Part shown: one piece after another, positions 19,371-28,666 of the stretch
Position numbering within the stretch: the stretch's first letter is position 1
Layout: each line of letters starts with the position of its first letter
Origin: RPQJ01 sp963744735
Lineage (GTDB): Bacteria; Pseudomonadota; Gammaproteobacteria; Steroidobacterales; Steroidobacteraceae
Direction: 5' to 3'
NCBI GenBank assembly: GCA_963744735.1
Contig: CAVUVH010000012.1
Span: 1 to 64,000, forward strand
DNA length: 64,000 bases
The notes under the pieces: model-generated
Database searches by the model: none
What the model was told of the DNA's origin: nothing
The model's input: the letters and a program-made list of their open reading frames with translations, nothing else
Position numbers and translations under genes: made by a program

Positions 19371-19486
19371 GGACGTCCCCGGCCGGGTCTTCCCGGCCGG
19401 GACGCCGTAAACCCATCCATGGGGGCTCCGGGCGCGGCGTCCCTGCCGCGCACGGCCCGGCCGGAAAGACCCGGCCGGGGACGTCC
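19371..19486. repeat. GGACGTCC palindromic repeat, copy 1 (MoxR-VWA gap)
   Basis: A perfect 21-base inverted repeat: the arm 19371-19391 (GGACGTCCCCGGCCGGGTCTT) pairs with 19466-19486, and partial pairing extends outward through GCTTGCG/CGCAAGC. The middle holds GACGCCGTAAACCC and GGGCTCCGGGCGCGGCGTCC. This middle recurs in inverted orientation at 20839-20964. It fills most of the 285-base gap between the ATPase and VWA genes. Confidence 0.9.
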
Positions 19487-19577
19487 GTGCGCAAGCCGCA
19501 AGCGTCCAGAGCGGCGCCAGCTCCGGCAGCCAGCTGCCACAGCGCGCCGCATGCGCGCGCACGGCGGACGCACATCC

Positions 19578-20753
19578 ATGCTGACGCCATTCTTCTACGC
19601 CGTGCGCGCGGCAGGCGTGCCGGCCTCGGTCACCGAATACCTCACGCTGCTCGAGGCGCTGCGCCGCGGCGTTGCAAGTTTCAGCGTCAACGACTTCTAT
19701 TTCCTGGCGCGCGCGACGCTGGTCAAGGACGAGAAGCACTTCGACCGCTTCGATCGCGCCTTCGCGCAGTACTTCAAGGGCATCGAGCAGTCGTTCGACC
19801 ACCTGCAGCAGGCGCTGCCCGAGGACTGGCTGAAGCTGCTGGCCGAGCGGCATTTCACCCCGGAAGAGATGGCGCAGATCCAGGCGCTCGGCGGCTGGGA
19901 CAAGCTCATGGAGACGCTGAAGCAGCGGCTCGAGGAGCAGAAGGGCCGGCACGAGGGCGGCAGCAAGTGGATCGGCACCGGCGGCACTTCGCCGTTCGGG
20001 CACGGCGGCTACAACCCGGAAGGCATCCGCATCGGCGGGCCGGGCGGCAAGGGCAAGGCGGTCAAGGTCTGGGAACGGCGCGACTACCGCAACCTCGACG
20101 ACAACGTCGAACTCGGCACGCGCAACATCAAGGTCGCGCTGCGCAAGCTGCGCCGCTTCGCGCGCGAGGGCGCGGCCGACCAGTTCGACATCGACGGCAC
20201 GATCTCGGCGACGGCCCGCAACGCCGGGCTGCTCGACCTGAAATTCCAGCCCGAGCGGCACAACGCCCTGAAGCTGCTGCTGTTCTTCGACGTCGGCGGG
20301 TCGATGGAAAGCCACGTGCGGGTGTGCGAGGAGCTGTTTTCCGCGGCGCGCAGCGAGTTCAAGCACCTCGAGTACTTCTACTTCCACAACTTCATCTACG
20401 AGTCGGTGTGGAAGGACAGCCGGCGCCGGCACGGCGAACGCACGCCGTTGTTCGACATCCTGCGCAAGTATCCGGCCGACTATCGCGTGGTGTTCATCGG
20501 CGACGCCAGCATGAGCCCGTACGAGATCATGCAGCCGGGCGGCAGCATCGAGCACTGGAACGACGAGGCCGGTGCCGTGTGGCTGCAGCGCATCACCCAG
20601 CGCTTCCAGCGCTTCGCGTGGCTGAACCCCGAGCCGCGGGACCGCTGGGACTACGTGCAGTCGATCGGCATCGCGCGGCAGTTGCTGGCGGAGCGCATGT
20701 ATCCGCTGACGCTGCACGGGCTCGACGACGCCATCAAGGCGCTCAAGGCCTGA
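19578..20753 (+). CDS. VWA-domain (CoxE-like) protein, partner of the MoxR ATPase
   Basis: 391 aa from ATG 19578. The N-terminal half has MLTPFFYAVRAAGVPASVTEY and a helical region; the C-terminal half is a von Willebrand A fold. The metal-site motif reads FFDVGGSMESH (about residues 237-247), i.e. DxGGS instead of the classic DxSxS, then FIGDASMSPYEI. The pair MoxR + VWA is a common chaperone module. A palindromic repeat flanks the gene on each side. Function of the client is unknown. Confidence 0.85.
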   Translation: MLTPFFYAVRAAGVPASVTEYLTLLEALRRGVASFSVNDFYFLARATLVKDEKHFDRFDRAFAQYFKGIEQSFDHLQQALPEDWLKLLAERHFTPEEMAQIQALGGWDKLMETLKQRLEEQKGRHEGGSKWIGTGGTSPFGHGGYNPEGIRIGGPGGKGKAVKVWERRDYRNLDDNVELGTRNIKVALRKLRRFAREGAADQFDIDGTISATARNAGLLDLKFQPERHNALKLLLFFDVGGSMESHVRVCEELFSAARSEFKHLEYFYFHNFIYESVWKDSRRRHGERTPLFDILRKYPADYRVVFIGDASMSPYEIMQPGGSIEHWNDEAGAVWLQRITQRFQRFAWLNPEPRDRWDYVQSIGIARQLLAERMYPLTLHGLDDAIKALKA

Positions 20754-20838
20754 CGGCGGCGGCACAGCGCGCGCTCGAATCGACGCTGTGCAAGCGACGC
20801 TGCTCACGTTCCGTCGGTCGGTGCCGCGCGCTCACGAC

Positions 20839-20964
20839 GCCGGACATGTTCCGTCCTGGATCGATCCGGGCGGGCCGTGCGCGGCATGGACGCCGCGCCC
20901 GGAGCCCCCAGGGACGGGTTTACGGCGTCCCGCCCGGGTCGATCCGGACGGGACGTGACCGGCG
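20839..20964. repeat. GGACGTCC-family palindromic repeat, copy 2 (VWA-peroxiredoxin gap)
   Basis: Outer arms of about 35 bases with some mismatches: CGCCGGACATGTTCCGTCC at the left pairs with GACGGGACGTGACCGGCG at the right. Its middle, read on the minus strand, matches copy 1 in the GACGCCGTAAACCC and GGGCTCCGGGCGCGGCGTCC blocks, so the copy is inverted relative to copy 1. It occupies the gap between the 3' ends of the VWA gene and the convergent peroxiredoxin gene. Confidence 0.85.
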
Positions 20965-21014
20965 TCGCCGCGTTCGTGCGCGTCGCTTGCCGGTGCCGAG
21001 TGCGGCGCTGCTGC

Positions 21015-21620
21015 TCAGCGCCCGCCCTTGCCAGCCGCCGCAGCCGCCTTCAGCGCCTTGATGTCGGCGAGCACGACCTGCGAGTGGCCTTCCGGGTCGA
21101 CCGATTCGTAGTGCTTGGCGATGCGTCCCTGCGGGTCGATGATGAACGTGTCGCGGCGCGCCATTTCCATCACGCCCATGTAGGTCTTGAGCACGCCGTA
21201 CTGGCGCGCGACGCTCTTGTCGGCATCGGCCAGCAGCGTGAACGGCAGGCTGTGCTTCTCGGCGAATTCCTTGTGCGATGCGACCTCGTCGACGCTGACG
21301 CCCAGGATCACCGCACCTTCCTTGTTGAAGGCGAAGATGTTGTCGCGGAAGCCGCAGGCCTGCGTGGTGCAGCCGGGCGTGTCGTCCTTCGGGTAGAAGT
21401 ACATCGCCACCCACTTGCCCTTGTAGTCGGACAGCGAGTGCCACTTGCCGGCCTGGTCCTGCAGCTTGAAGGCGGGGGCGGGCTTGCCGACCGCAGGCGC
21501 CGGGGTGTCGGCCTGCGCCGCGCCGAGTCCCGCCATCCATCCGGCACAGGCCAGCACCAGTGCCGGCAGCGACAGCGCCGCGAAGGCGGGGAGTCCACGT
21601 CGATTTCGGGCGCAATGCAT
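21015..21620 (-). CDS. Exported Bcp/PrxQ-type peroxiredoxin
   Basis: 201 aa from ATG 21620, giving an N-terminal signal: basic MHCARNRRG, a hydrophobic core and a likely cleavage after AAQA. The mature part is an AhpC/TSA fold: VGKPAPAFKLQDQAGK, then YFYPKDDTPGCTTQACGFRD with the peroxidatic Cys and a resolving Cys five residues on, the PrxQ pattern. Bcp itself is normally cytosolic; the signal sequence suggests a periplasmic thiol peroxidase. It is divergent from the patatin gene. Confidence 0.88.
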   Translation of the reverse strand: MHCARNRRGLPAFAALSLPALVLACAGWMAGLGAAQADTPAPAVGKPAPAFKLQDQAGKWHSLSDYKGKWVAMYFYPKDDTPGCTTQACGFRDNIFAFNKEGAVILGVSVDEVASHKEFAEKHSLPFTLLADADKSVARQYGVLKTYMGVMEMARRDTFIIDPQGRIAKHYESVDPEGHSQVVLADIKALKAAAAAGKGGR

Positions 21621-21702
21621 GCTGGATCTCCAGAATTTGAGCTGACGGCGCGCGGTTGCGCGCCGCCACATACTAGACTGCCGCCGCAGCAGAGTCAGCG
21701 AG

Positions 21703-22906
21703 GTGCCCTTGTCGAGCCCCGAACCGCCACCCGCCGCCGGCCTGGCCGCGGCGAACGACACGACCAACTACGTCTTCTTCGAAGACCGCGACGCTTTGGT
21801 TTTGTCAGGTGGCGGGGCGCGCGGGGCGTACCAGGTGGGGGTGCTGAAGGCGATCGCCGAATGGCTGCCGTTCGACGCCCCCTGCCCGTTCGAGGTGCTG
21901 GTCGGCACCTCGGCGGGCGCCATCAATGCCGCAGCGGTCGCCGCCCGCGCGCATTCGCTGCGCGAGGCGGTCGAGTCGCTGGAGGCCGTATGGTCCGATT
22001 TCCAGGTGCAGCAGGTCGTGCGGGCCGATTCGTTCGAGATGCTGCGGTCGGGTCTGCACTGGATGGTGTCGCTGCTTTCGGCCGGCCACCTCGCGCGGCC
22101 GCCACGTTCCCTGTTCGACACCCGCCCGCTGCACGAATTGCTGGGGCGCGTCGATCCCGTTCGAGCGCATTCCGGCCCAGATCGAGTCGGGCCGCCTGCA
22201 CGCCCTGGCCGTGGCCACCACCAGCTACACGACGGGACAGGCCATCGCCTTCTTCGACGGCGCGGACGGGATCGACGACTGGCACCGGGTCCGGCGCGCG
22301 GGCCAGCGGCGGCGGATCGACCACGACGTGCTGATGGCAAGCTCCGCGATCCCGTTCATTTTCCCGGCCTGGAGCATCGACGGCGACCACTACGGCGACG
22401 GCGCGATGCGCCAGCTGGCCCCGCTCAGCCCGGCCGTGCACCTCGGTGCCAACCGCGTGCTGGTGATCGGCACCCGTGGCAGCGCTGCGGCGACGCCGTC
22501 CACGGGCGCGAGGCCGCAGGCGGGCCCGAGCCCGGGCCACCTGCTGGGATTCGTGCTGGACTCGCTGTTCACCGACGGGCTCTCGATCGACCTCGAGCGC
22601 CTGAACCAGATCAACCGGCTGATCCAGGGGCCGGGGTCGCCCGAGCACCGGCCGATCCGCGCCACCGTGATCCAGCCCAGCATCGATCCGACCCTGGTCG
22701 CCATGAAGCACGAGCGCGCAATGCCGCGCAGCATCCGCACCCTGTTGCGCACGATCGGCGCGTACGAGGCGCGCGGCGGCCTGCTGGTGAGCTACCTGCT
22801 GTTCGATCGCGCGTACACCTGCGAGCTGATGGCGATGGGTTACGCCGACGCGACCCGGCAGCGCGCGGAGATCGAGCCCTATCTCGCGCCCTGGCTGGTC
22901 ACCTGA
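21703..22906 (+). CDS. Patatin-like phospholipase (one apparent +1 frameshift)
   Basis: Serine lipid acyl hydrolase, about 400 aa once corrected. Oxyanion loop SGGGARGAYQVG (about residues 34-45), nucleophile elbow VGTSAGAINAA (about 67-77), catalytic Asp in YGDGAMRQLAP. The frame breaks near 22150; removing one G gives LLGRSIPFERIPAQIE. The start is uncertain: GTG 21703 or TTG two codons on, neither with a good ribosome site. The 3' end overlaps convergent mgtE by eight bases. Substrate unknown; relatives act on membrane phospholipids. Confidence 0.88.
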
Positions 22907-24261
22907 GCAGCAGCGTCCCGAGGCCGAGCAGCGAGGCGAAGCCGATCACGTCCGTCACCGTGGTGACGATCACGCCGCCCGCGACCGCAGGGTCCACGCC
23001 GAAGCGCTTCAGCGCCAGCGGCACCGTCACGCCGGCGAGTGCCGCGGCCACCAGGTTCACGACCATCGCCGCAAAAATCACCGCGGCCAGGCGCCATTGC
23101 CCGAACCAGAGCCACGCGACGCAGCGCCACCACGGTGGCCCACGTCAGCCCGTTCAGCAGGGCGACGGCGATCTCCTTGGCCAGCAGCCAGCGCGCGTTG
23201 GCACGCTCGATCTGGCCGAGCGCCAGCCCGCGCACGATCAGCGTCAGGGTCTGCGTGGCGGCCACGCCGCCCATGCTCGCGACGATCGGCATCAGCACCG
23301 CCAGTGCGACGATCTGCTGGATGGTGGCCTCGAACAGGCCGACGACCCACGCCGCGAGAAACGCCGTGACCAGGTTGATGCCGAGCCAGACGCCGCGGCG
23401 GCGCGCGCTCGGCACCACGGCCGCGAACATGTCGGCATCCTCGTCGAGGCCGGCCATGCTCATGACCGAGTGCTCGGCCTCGTCGCGGATCACGTCGACG
23501 ACGTCGTCGACGGTGATGCGGCCGAGCAGCTGACCGCCGTCGGCCGCGACCACGGCGGCCGAGACCAGGTCGCGGTCCTGGAACAGGCTGGCCACCTCGG
23601 TGGCCGGCGTGCCGGGCGCGATGCCTTCGACGTCGGTGTCCATGACTTCGCCGACCGTGCGCTCCGGATCCTCGGTCAGCAGCCGGGTCAGGTGCAGCAC
23701 GCCCAGGTAGCGGTCGTGCCGGTTGACGACGAACAGCGCGTCGGTCCGGTCGGGGATCTCGCCGCGCATCCGCAGGTAGCGCAGCACGGTCTCGAGCGTC
23801 ACGTCCGGCCGCACGCTGACCGTGTCCGTGTTCATCAGGCCGCCGGCGGTGTCGGCCTCGAACCCGAGCACGGAGCTGAGGCGCTCGCGGTCCTGCGAGT
23901 CCATCGACCGCAGCACCTGCTGGTTCACGTTCTCCGGCAGGTCGCGCAGCAGGTCCGCCAGGTCGTCGACCTCGAGGCCCTCGGCGGCCGCGACGAGTTC
24001 CTCGGTGTCCATCTCGCGGATCAGGCCCGCGCGGACTTCCTCGTTGAGCTCGACCAGCACGTCGCCTTCGAGCTCGGGGTCGACCAGGTCCCAGACCAGG
24101 TCGCGCTGGGTGGGCGGCAGCGACTCGAGCAGCGACGCGACTTCGGCCGGGTGCAGCGAATTCACCAGGCGGTGCACCTGGCGCATCGTGCCCTCGTCGA
24201 GCGCGCGCTTCAGCGCCTCGAGGCGGGTCGGTGGTCGCAGCGGCTGCAGCTCGGCGCTCAT
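22899..24261 (-). CDS. mgtE: MgtE-family magnesium transporter (one apparent +1 frameshift)
   Basis: Inner-membrane Mg2+ channel; about 453 aa once corrected. The N-terminal helical domain runs to about residue 130 (LHPAEVASLLESLPP, TAGGLMNTD), CBS pair at about 135-255, then membrane helices with the family segment LMPIVASMGGVAATQTLTL and NGLTWATVVA. The frame breaks near 23118 and resumes as AWLWFGQWRLAAVIFAAM, ending in VTTVTDVIGFASLLGLGTL, the last conserved helix. The helix pattern is complete after correction, so this is unlikely to be a true pseudogene. Confidence 0.92.
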
Positions 24262-24285
24262 GGCCGGGATGATAGAGAGAAAGGA

Positions 24286-24392
24286 GGGGATAGGGGTTAG
24301 GGGTCAGGGGATAGGGGTTAGTCGGAGGTGCAGACAAACCTGACGCTGCCGCTGCTCCTCCGACTAACCCCTAGCCCCTAACCCCTAGTCCC
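24286..24392. repeat. Heptad-arm palindrome, copy B (rapZ-mgtE)
   Basis: The left arm 24286-24328 is five GGGG runs spaced by ATA, TTA or TCA, ending GTTAGTCGGAGG. The right arm 24357-24392 is CCTCCGACTAAC and C runs. The loop is 28 bases. Read in the direction of transcription (minus) the loop starts AG and ends CTGCA, as in copies C and D. It starts four bases after the rapZ stop codon. Confidence 0.92.
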
Positions 24393-24396
24393 TTCC

Positions 24397-25269
24397 TCAC
24401 TCGTGTCGTCGGCTGGCGAGGTCGCGGTGCCGCACCAGTGCCGTGCCCTCGGTGGCGCGGAAATGCCCGGCGAGCCGTTCGGCCAGGTACACCGAGCGGT
24501 GCTGGCCGCCGGTGCAGCCGACCGCGATCGTCAGGTAGCTGCGATTCGAGCGCACGAGCGAGGGCAGCCAGCGCGCGATGAAGTCGCGGATGTCCTCGCA
24601 GAAGCGGTTGACCTCGTCCTGCTGCCCGAGAAACCGCGCGACCGGCTCGTCACGTCCCGTCAGGTCGCGCAGCGCCGGATCCCAGTACGGATTGGGCAGC
24701 GCGCGCGCGTCGAAGACGAAATCCGCGTCGTCGGGCACGCCATGCCGGTAGGCGAAGGACTGGAACAGCAGCGACGGCCCCGACTGGGCGCGGTCGACGA
24801 CACGGCCGCGGATCAGCTCGCGCAATTCGTGCACCGACAGCCGCGAGGTGTCGATGGTGAGGTCCGCCGCATTGGCCAGCGGCACCAGCAGCCGCTGTTC
24901 CTGCTCCAGCGCTTCCTTCAGCCCGACGCCCTGCCGGCTGAGCGGATGCCGGCGGCGTGTCTCGCTGAACCGCTTCAGCAGCGTCTCGCTGTCTGCCCGC
25001 AGGAACAGGGTTTCGCAGGTGATGCCGCTCTTGCGCAGGGTCTCCACCAGCCGCGGTACCTCGGCCAGGTCCTCGGGGCGGTTACGGGCGTCCACGCCCA
25101 CGGCGGTTTCGCGATACGTGGACTCGCTGGTGCGGACGGTGTAGGCGATGAAGCCCGGCAGCAGTCCCGCCGGCATGTTGTCGACGCAGTAGAAGTCCAG
25201 GTCTTCCAGCATGTCGAGCGCGACGCTCTTGCCGGAGCCGGACAGGCCGCTGACGACGATCAGGCGCAT
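24397..25269 (-). CDS. rapZ: RNase adapter protein
   Basis: 290 aa, full length. P-loop VVSGLSGSGKS (residues about 5-15), then DFYCVDNMPAGLL; the C-terminal domain has GCTGGQHRSVYLAERLA. In enterobacteria RapZ binds GlmZ sRNA and RNase E to control glucosamine-6-phosphate synthase, and senses GlcN6P; here only family membership is shown. It follows hpf by 10 bases. ptsN, which lies between hpf and rapZ in most gammaproteobacteria, is absent. Confidence 0.95.
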   Translation of the reverse strand: MRLIVVSGLSGSGKSVALDMLEDLDFYCVDNMPAGLLPGFIAYTVRTSESTYRETAVGVDARNRPEDLAEVPRLVETLRKSGITCETLFLRADSETLLKRFSETRRRHPLSRQGVGLKEALEQEQRLLVPLANAADLTIDTSRLSVHELRELIRGRVVDRAQSGPSLLFQSFAYRHGVPDDADFVFDARALPNPYWDPALRDLTGRDEPVARFLGQQDEVNRFCEDIRDFIARWLPSLVRSNRSYLTIAVGCTGGQHRSVYLAERLAGHFRATEGTALVRHRDLASRRHE

Positions 25270-25279
25270 CGCGCGCGCA

Positions 25280-25606
25280 TCATGCCGGCAGCTCGGCGCC
25301 GCGGCGGTGACGCGCTGCCTGCGGATCGCGCCGCTTTTCCTTGTGCCGCCGCAACTGCTCGTCGAGCTTGTCCGCGAGCAGGTCGATGGCGGCATACATG
25401 TCGTCGTGCACCGCGGTGGCGTGCACCGTGGCGCCGGCGAGGCGGACGGTGGCTTCGGCCTGCTGGCGCAGCTTCTCCACGGTCAGCGTGCCGTGGACTT
25501 CGATCACCTGGTCGCAATGGCGCAGCACGCGCGCCAGCTTCCTCTCGACGTAGCTGCGCAACGGCGGCGTGATCTCGACGTGATGTCCGCTCAGGTTGAC
25601 CTGCAT
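25280..25606 (-). CDS. hpf: Ribosome hibernation promoting factor (short form)
   Basis: 108 aa. MQVNLSGHHVEITPPLRSYV is the family start, with a beta-alpha fold and basic patches (RRHKEKRRDPQ) at the C-terminus. The short form helps form 100S dimers with RMF in gammaproteobacteria and blocks the decoding site. The start ATG 25606 has a strong AGGAGG site. It sits between rpoN and rapZ, the conserved rpoN-hpf pairing. Confidence 0.95.
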   Translation of the reverse strand: MQVNLSGHHVEITPPLRSYVERKLARVLRHCDQVIEVHGTLTVEKLRQQAEATVRLAGATVHATAVHDDMYAAIDLLADKLDEQLRRHKEKRRDPQAARHRRGAELPA

Positions 25607-25691
25607 GTTCCGTCCTCCTGTGTTGTCCGTGCGTCTGTCGATCCGGGCCCCGGCCGGGGCGGCGGCAACGATTCACATTCCCCGCCGGGAT

Positions 25692-27182
25692 TCATGCGTG
25701 CGCCCGCGCGGCGTTGTGCCGCCGCTCGCTGGACGACGCCAGGCCGAGCGCCTCGCGGTACTTGGCCACGGTTCGCCGCGCCACCTTGACGCCTTCGCCC
25801 GCGAGGATGGTCGCCAGCTGGGCATCGCTCAACGGCTTGCCCTCTGCTTCGTCGGCGATCAGCTTGCGGATGCGCGCGCGGATGGCGACCGACGACACGT
25901 CCTCGCCGTCGGCCCCCGCGACATGGCTCGAGAAGAAGAACCGGAACTCGAAGATGCCGCGCGGCGTATGCATGTACTTGCCGGTGGTGACGCGGGAGAT
26001 GGTCGATTCGTGCATCGCCACGGCCTCGGCGACGTCGCGCAGGATCATCGGCTGCATCGCTTCCTCGCCGCGCTCCAGGAACGCCGACTGGCGCTGCACG
26101 ATCGAGCGCGCGACCTTCAGCAGCGTCTCGTTGCGGATCTCGAGGCTGCGGATCAGCCAGCGCGCCTCCTGCAGCTGCGCGCGCAGCGTGGCGTAGTCGG
26201 CCGAGCGCGACACCAGCCCGGCATAGCCCTGGTTGACCTTGAGCCGTGGCACCGATCCGGCGTTGAGCTCCACCACCCAGCCGTGGTCGCGCCGGCGCAC
26301 GAACACGTCCGGGACGATGTACTCCGGCTGCGCGCCTTCGAAGGCCGAGCCAGGGCGGGGATGGCAGCCGCGGACCAGGGCCAGCGCCGCCTGCAGCGTG
26401 TCGTCGTCCACGCCGAGCGCACGCCGGAGGCCGGCGAAGTCCTTGTCGGCGACCGCCTGCAGGTGGTCGCGGGCGATCACCAGCGCGAGTTCGCGGCCCG
26501 GCGTCGCCAGCTCGAGCTGCTCGAGCTGCAGCGTCAGGCACTCGCTCAGCGAGCGGGCGCCGATGCCCGCCGGGTCGAGTGTCTGCACGAACGCGAGCAC
26601 TTCCTCGACGTCGGCTGTGGACACGGGCAGGTCGACCGACAGGCTGCGCGCGATCTCCTCGGGCGATTCGGTCAGGTAGCCGTCGTCGTTCAGCGCGTCG
26701 ACGATCGCTTCGCCGATCAGCAGCTGCCGCGGGTCGAGACGGCTGATCTCGAGCTGCCAGACCAGGTGCTGGTGCAGGTCGCGGCCGCGCTCGTCCGTGA
26801 ACTCGAGCACGCGATCGTCGTCGTCCTCGTTGCGCGCGCCGTCGCCCGACGGGGTCGAGGAATCCGCCCAGGGATCCTCCATCTCGACGATGACGTCATC
26901 GGCGGCGGGTTCGTCGCCGTCGGATCCTTCGCCGGTGTCGGAGTCGGGGCTGTCGGTGGTGTCGGGGGCGTCGACTTCGCCGGCCGGGGTCGCCTGGTCG
27001 AGCGAGGTGAGGTCGATCGAGTCGTCCTCTTCCTGCTCGAGCATGACGTTCGTCTCGAGCGCCTCGAGCACCTGCGCGTGCAGGTCGAGCAGGGGCAACT
27101 GCAGCAGCTTGATGGCCTGCTGCAGCTGCGGGGTCATCGTAAGCTGCTGACCGAGCTTGAGTTGCAGGGCCGGCTTGAGCAT
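25692..27182 (-). CDS. rpoN: RNA polymerase sigma-54 factor
   Basis: 496 aa. The N-terminal activator-responsive region has MLKPALQLKLGQQLTMTPQL. An acidic linker follows (about residues 50-120, many D/E), then the core-binding domain, the helix-turn-helix segment (ESTISRVTTGKYMHTPRGIFE), and the RpoN box ARRTVAKYREALGL near 470-484. It directs transcription with AAA+ enhancer-binding proteins. It follows lptB by 59 bases in the conserved LPS operon. Confidence 0.98.
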   Translation of the reverse strand: MLKPALQLKLGQQLTMTPQLQQAIKLLQLPLLDLHAQVLEALETNVMLEQEEDDSIDLTSLDQATPAGEVDAPDTTDSPDSDTGEGSDGDEPAADDVIVEMEDPWADSSTPSGDGARNEDDDDRVLEFTDERGRDLHQHLVWQLEISRLDPRQLLIGEAIVDALNDDGYLTESPEEIARSLSVDLPVSTADVEEVLAFVQTLDPAGIGARSLSECLTLQLEQLELATPGRELALVIARDHLQAVADKDFAGLRRALGVDDDTLQAALALVRGCHPRPGSAFEGAQPEYIVPDVFVRRRDHGWVVELNAGSVPRLKVNQGYAGLVSRSADYATLRAQLQEARWLIRSLEIRNETLLKVARSIVQRQSAFLERGEEAMQPMILRDVAEAVAMHESTISRVTTGKYMHTPRGIFEFRFFFSSHVAGADGEDVSSVAIRARIRKLIADEAEGKPLSDAQLATILAGEGVKVARRTVAKYREALGLASSSERRHNAARAHA

Positions 27183-27241
27183 TGACGAATCGGCGATCGG
27201 AGCGAAAAGGGCCTGGCGGTGGCGGGCTCCGGCCCGCCGCG

Positions 27242-27976
27242 TCAGAGACGGAAATCCTGCCCCAAGTAGACCTCACGCACCTGAGGATTGGCAAGAATCT
27301 CTTCTGCCGAACCGGACGCGATCACACTTCCGGCGCTGACGATATAGGCCCGGCTGCAAATGCCAAGTGTTTCACGCACATTGTGGTCGGTAATCAGTAC
27401 GCCGATGTTGCGGGCGCTCAGGTGGCGGATGATGCGCTGGATGTCGATCACGGAGATCGGGTCGACGCCGGCGAACGGTTCGTCCAGCAGGATGAAGCGC
27501 GGCTCCGCCGCCAGGGCGCGCGCAATCTCGACCCGGCGCCGCTCGCCGCCCGACAGGCTCATGCCGCTGCTCGCGCGGATGTGGCCGATGTGCAGCTCCT
27601 CGAGCAGCGACTCGAGCGCGGCCAGGCGGGCATCCTCGTCCTTGAGGTCCTTGCGCGTCTCGAGGATCGCCAGGATGTTGTCCTCGACCGACAGCTTGCG
27701 GAACACCGAGGCTTCCTGCGGCAGGTAACCGACGCCAAGCTGGGCGCGGCGGTACATCGGCAGCCGGGTGAGTTCCTCGTCGTCGAGGTGGATGCGGCCC
27801 TCGTCGCAGGGCACCAGGCCGACGATCATGTAGAAGGCCGTGGTCTTGCCGGCGCCGTTCGGGCCGAGCAGGCCGACGACCTCGCCGGAGCTGACCTCGA
27901 GCGACAGGTCTTTCACCACCTGCCGCGAGCGATAGCTCTTGCCCAGCGCCTCGGCCCGCAGGCGGCTCGTGCTCAT
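27242..27976 (-). CDS. lptB: LPS export ABC transporter ATPase
   Basis: 244 aa. Walker A LLGPNGAGKTT (about residues 36-46), Q-loop YLPQEAS, signature SLSGGERRRVEIARAL, Walker B FILLDEPFAGVDP, H-loop ITDHNVRE. It drives the LptBFG extractor that lifts LPS from the inner membrane onto the LptC-A bridge. Its ATG overlaps the lptA stop by four bases (ATGA). No other ABC family fits this context. Confidence 0.97.
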   Translation of the reverse strand: MSTSRLRAEALGKSYRSRQVVKDLSLEVSSGEVVGLLGPNGAGKTTAFYMIVGLVPCDEGRIHLDDEELTRLPMYRRAQLGVGYLPQEASVFRKLSVEDNILAILETRKDLKDEDARLAALESLLEELHIGHIRASSGMSLSGGERRRVEIARALAAEPRFILLDEPFAGVDPISVIDIQRIIRHLSARNIGVLITDHNVRETLGICSRAYIVSAGSVIASGSAEEILANPQVREVYLGQDFRL

Positions 27977-28666
27977 GGCGTCCCGCCGGCCGGAGGGACG
28001 GGCGTGGCCTTCTGCGGTGGATTGATCGTGATCTTCACCCCGCCCGGGTCCTTCTCGTTGGGGTTCGCCTGCACGCGCTCGCGGCCGATGTCGTACACCA
28101 GCGTATTGCCGCGGATCTCGTTGCGGCCGTCGGACAGCCAGGCATTGCCGGTCAGGCGCACGGTGGCCGCCTTGACGTCGTATTCGATCGAGCCCGCCTT
28201 GCCGCGCGCCACCTGCGCCTGTTCCTTGAGTTGCTGCTCGAACTCGGCCGGCGAACCCTTGATCGACGCGCGGGCGATGGTGTTGTTCCTGAACGAGACG
28301 ATGGCTTCGTCCGACTGCAGCCGGCCGCCCGGCACGATGATCTTCACGTCGCCCTGCAGGCGCCATTCGGAATCGTCGAACTCGAGGCCCGTGGCGCTCG
28401 CCTGCTGCGCCGTCACCTCCAGCCCGCCCTGGGTGATCTTCACGCGCTTGAACAGCAGCGTGTTGTTCTTGTAGTCGAAGTCGGAGGAGGCCGCCTCCAG
28501 GTTGATCGGCAGCGTCGAATTGCCGGCGGGCAGGCCCGTCTGCGCCCGCAACGGCGGCGACGCCGTCAGCGCGACGAGGCCGGCGGCGCAGGCCGCGATC
28601 AGCCACGCGCGTAACGCCCCCTTGCGGGAGCGGAGCCAGGGGTTCCTTAAGGTTTGAATTGACCAT
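27973..28666 (-). CDS. lptA: LPS transport periplasmic bridge protein (start region probably hit by a +1 error)
   Basis: OstA/LptA fold: INLEAASSDFDYKNNTLLFK, then repeats such as GLEFDDSEWRLQGDVKI and GRNEIRGNTLVYDIGRERV. Signal segment AWLIAACAAGLVALTASPPL precedes cleavage near AQT. The frame holding the signal peptide has no ATG, GTG or TTG upstream. The neighbouring frame has two (28672 and 28666, overlapping the lptC end). Dropping one C from the CCCC at about 28639-28642 joins them, giving MVNSNLKEPWLRSRKGALR and the signal: 230 aa. The start is therefore inferred. Confidence 0.88.

Noticed and set aside
24286..24392. CRISPR array or telomere-like repeat
   Set aside because: The heptads are only 7 bases, have no spacers and form inverted arms; no cas genes or chromosome end are present.
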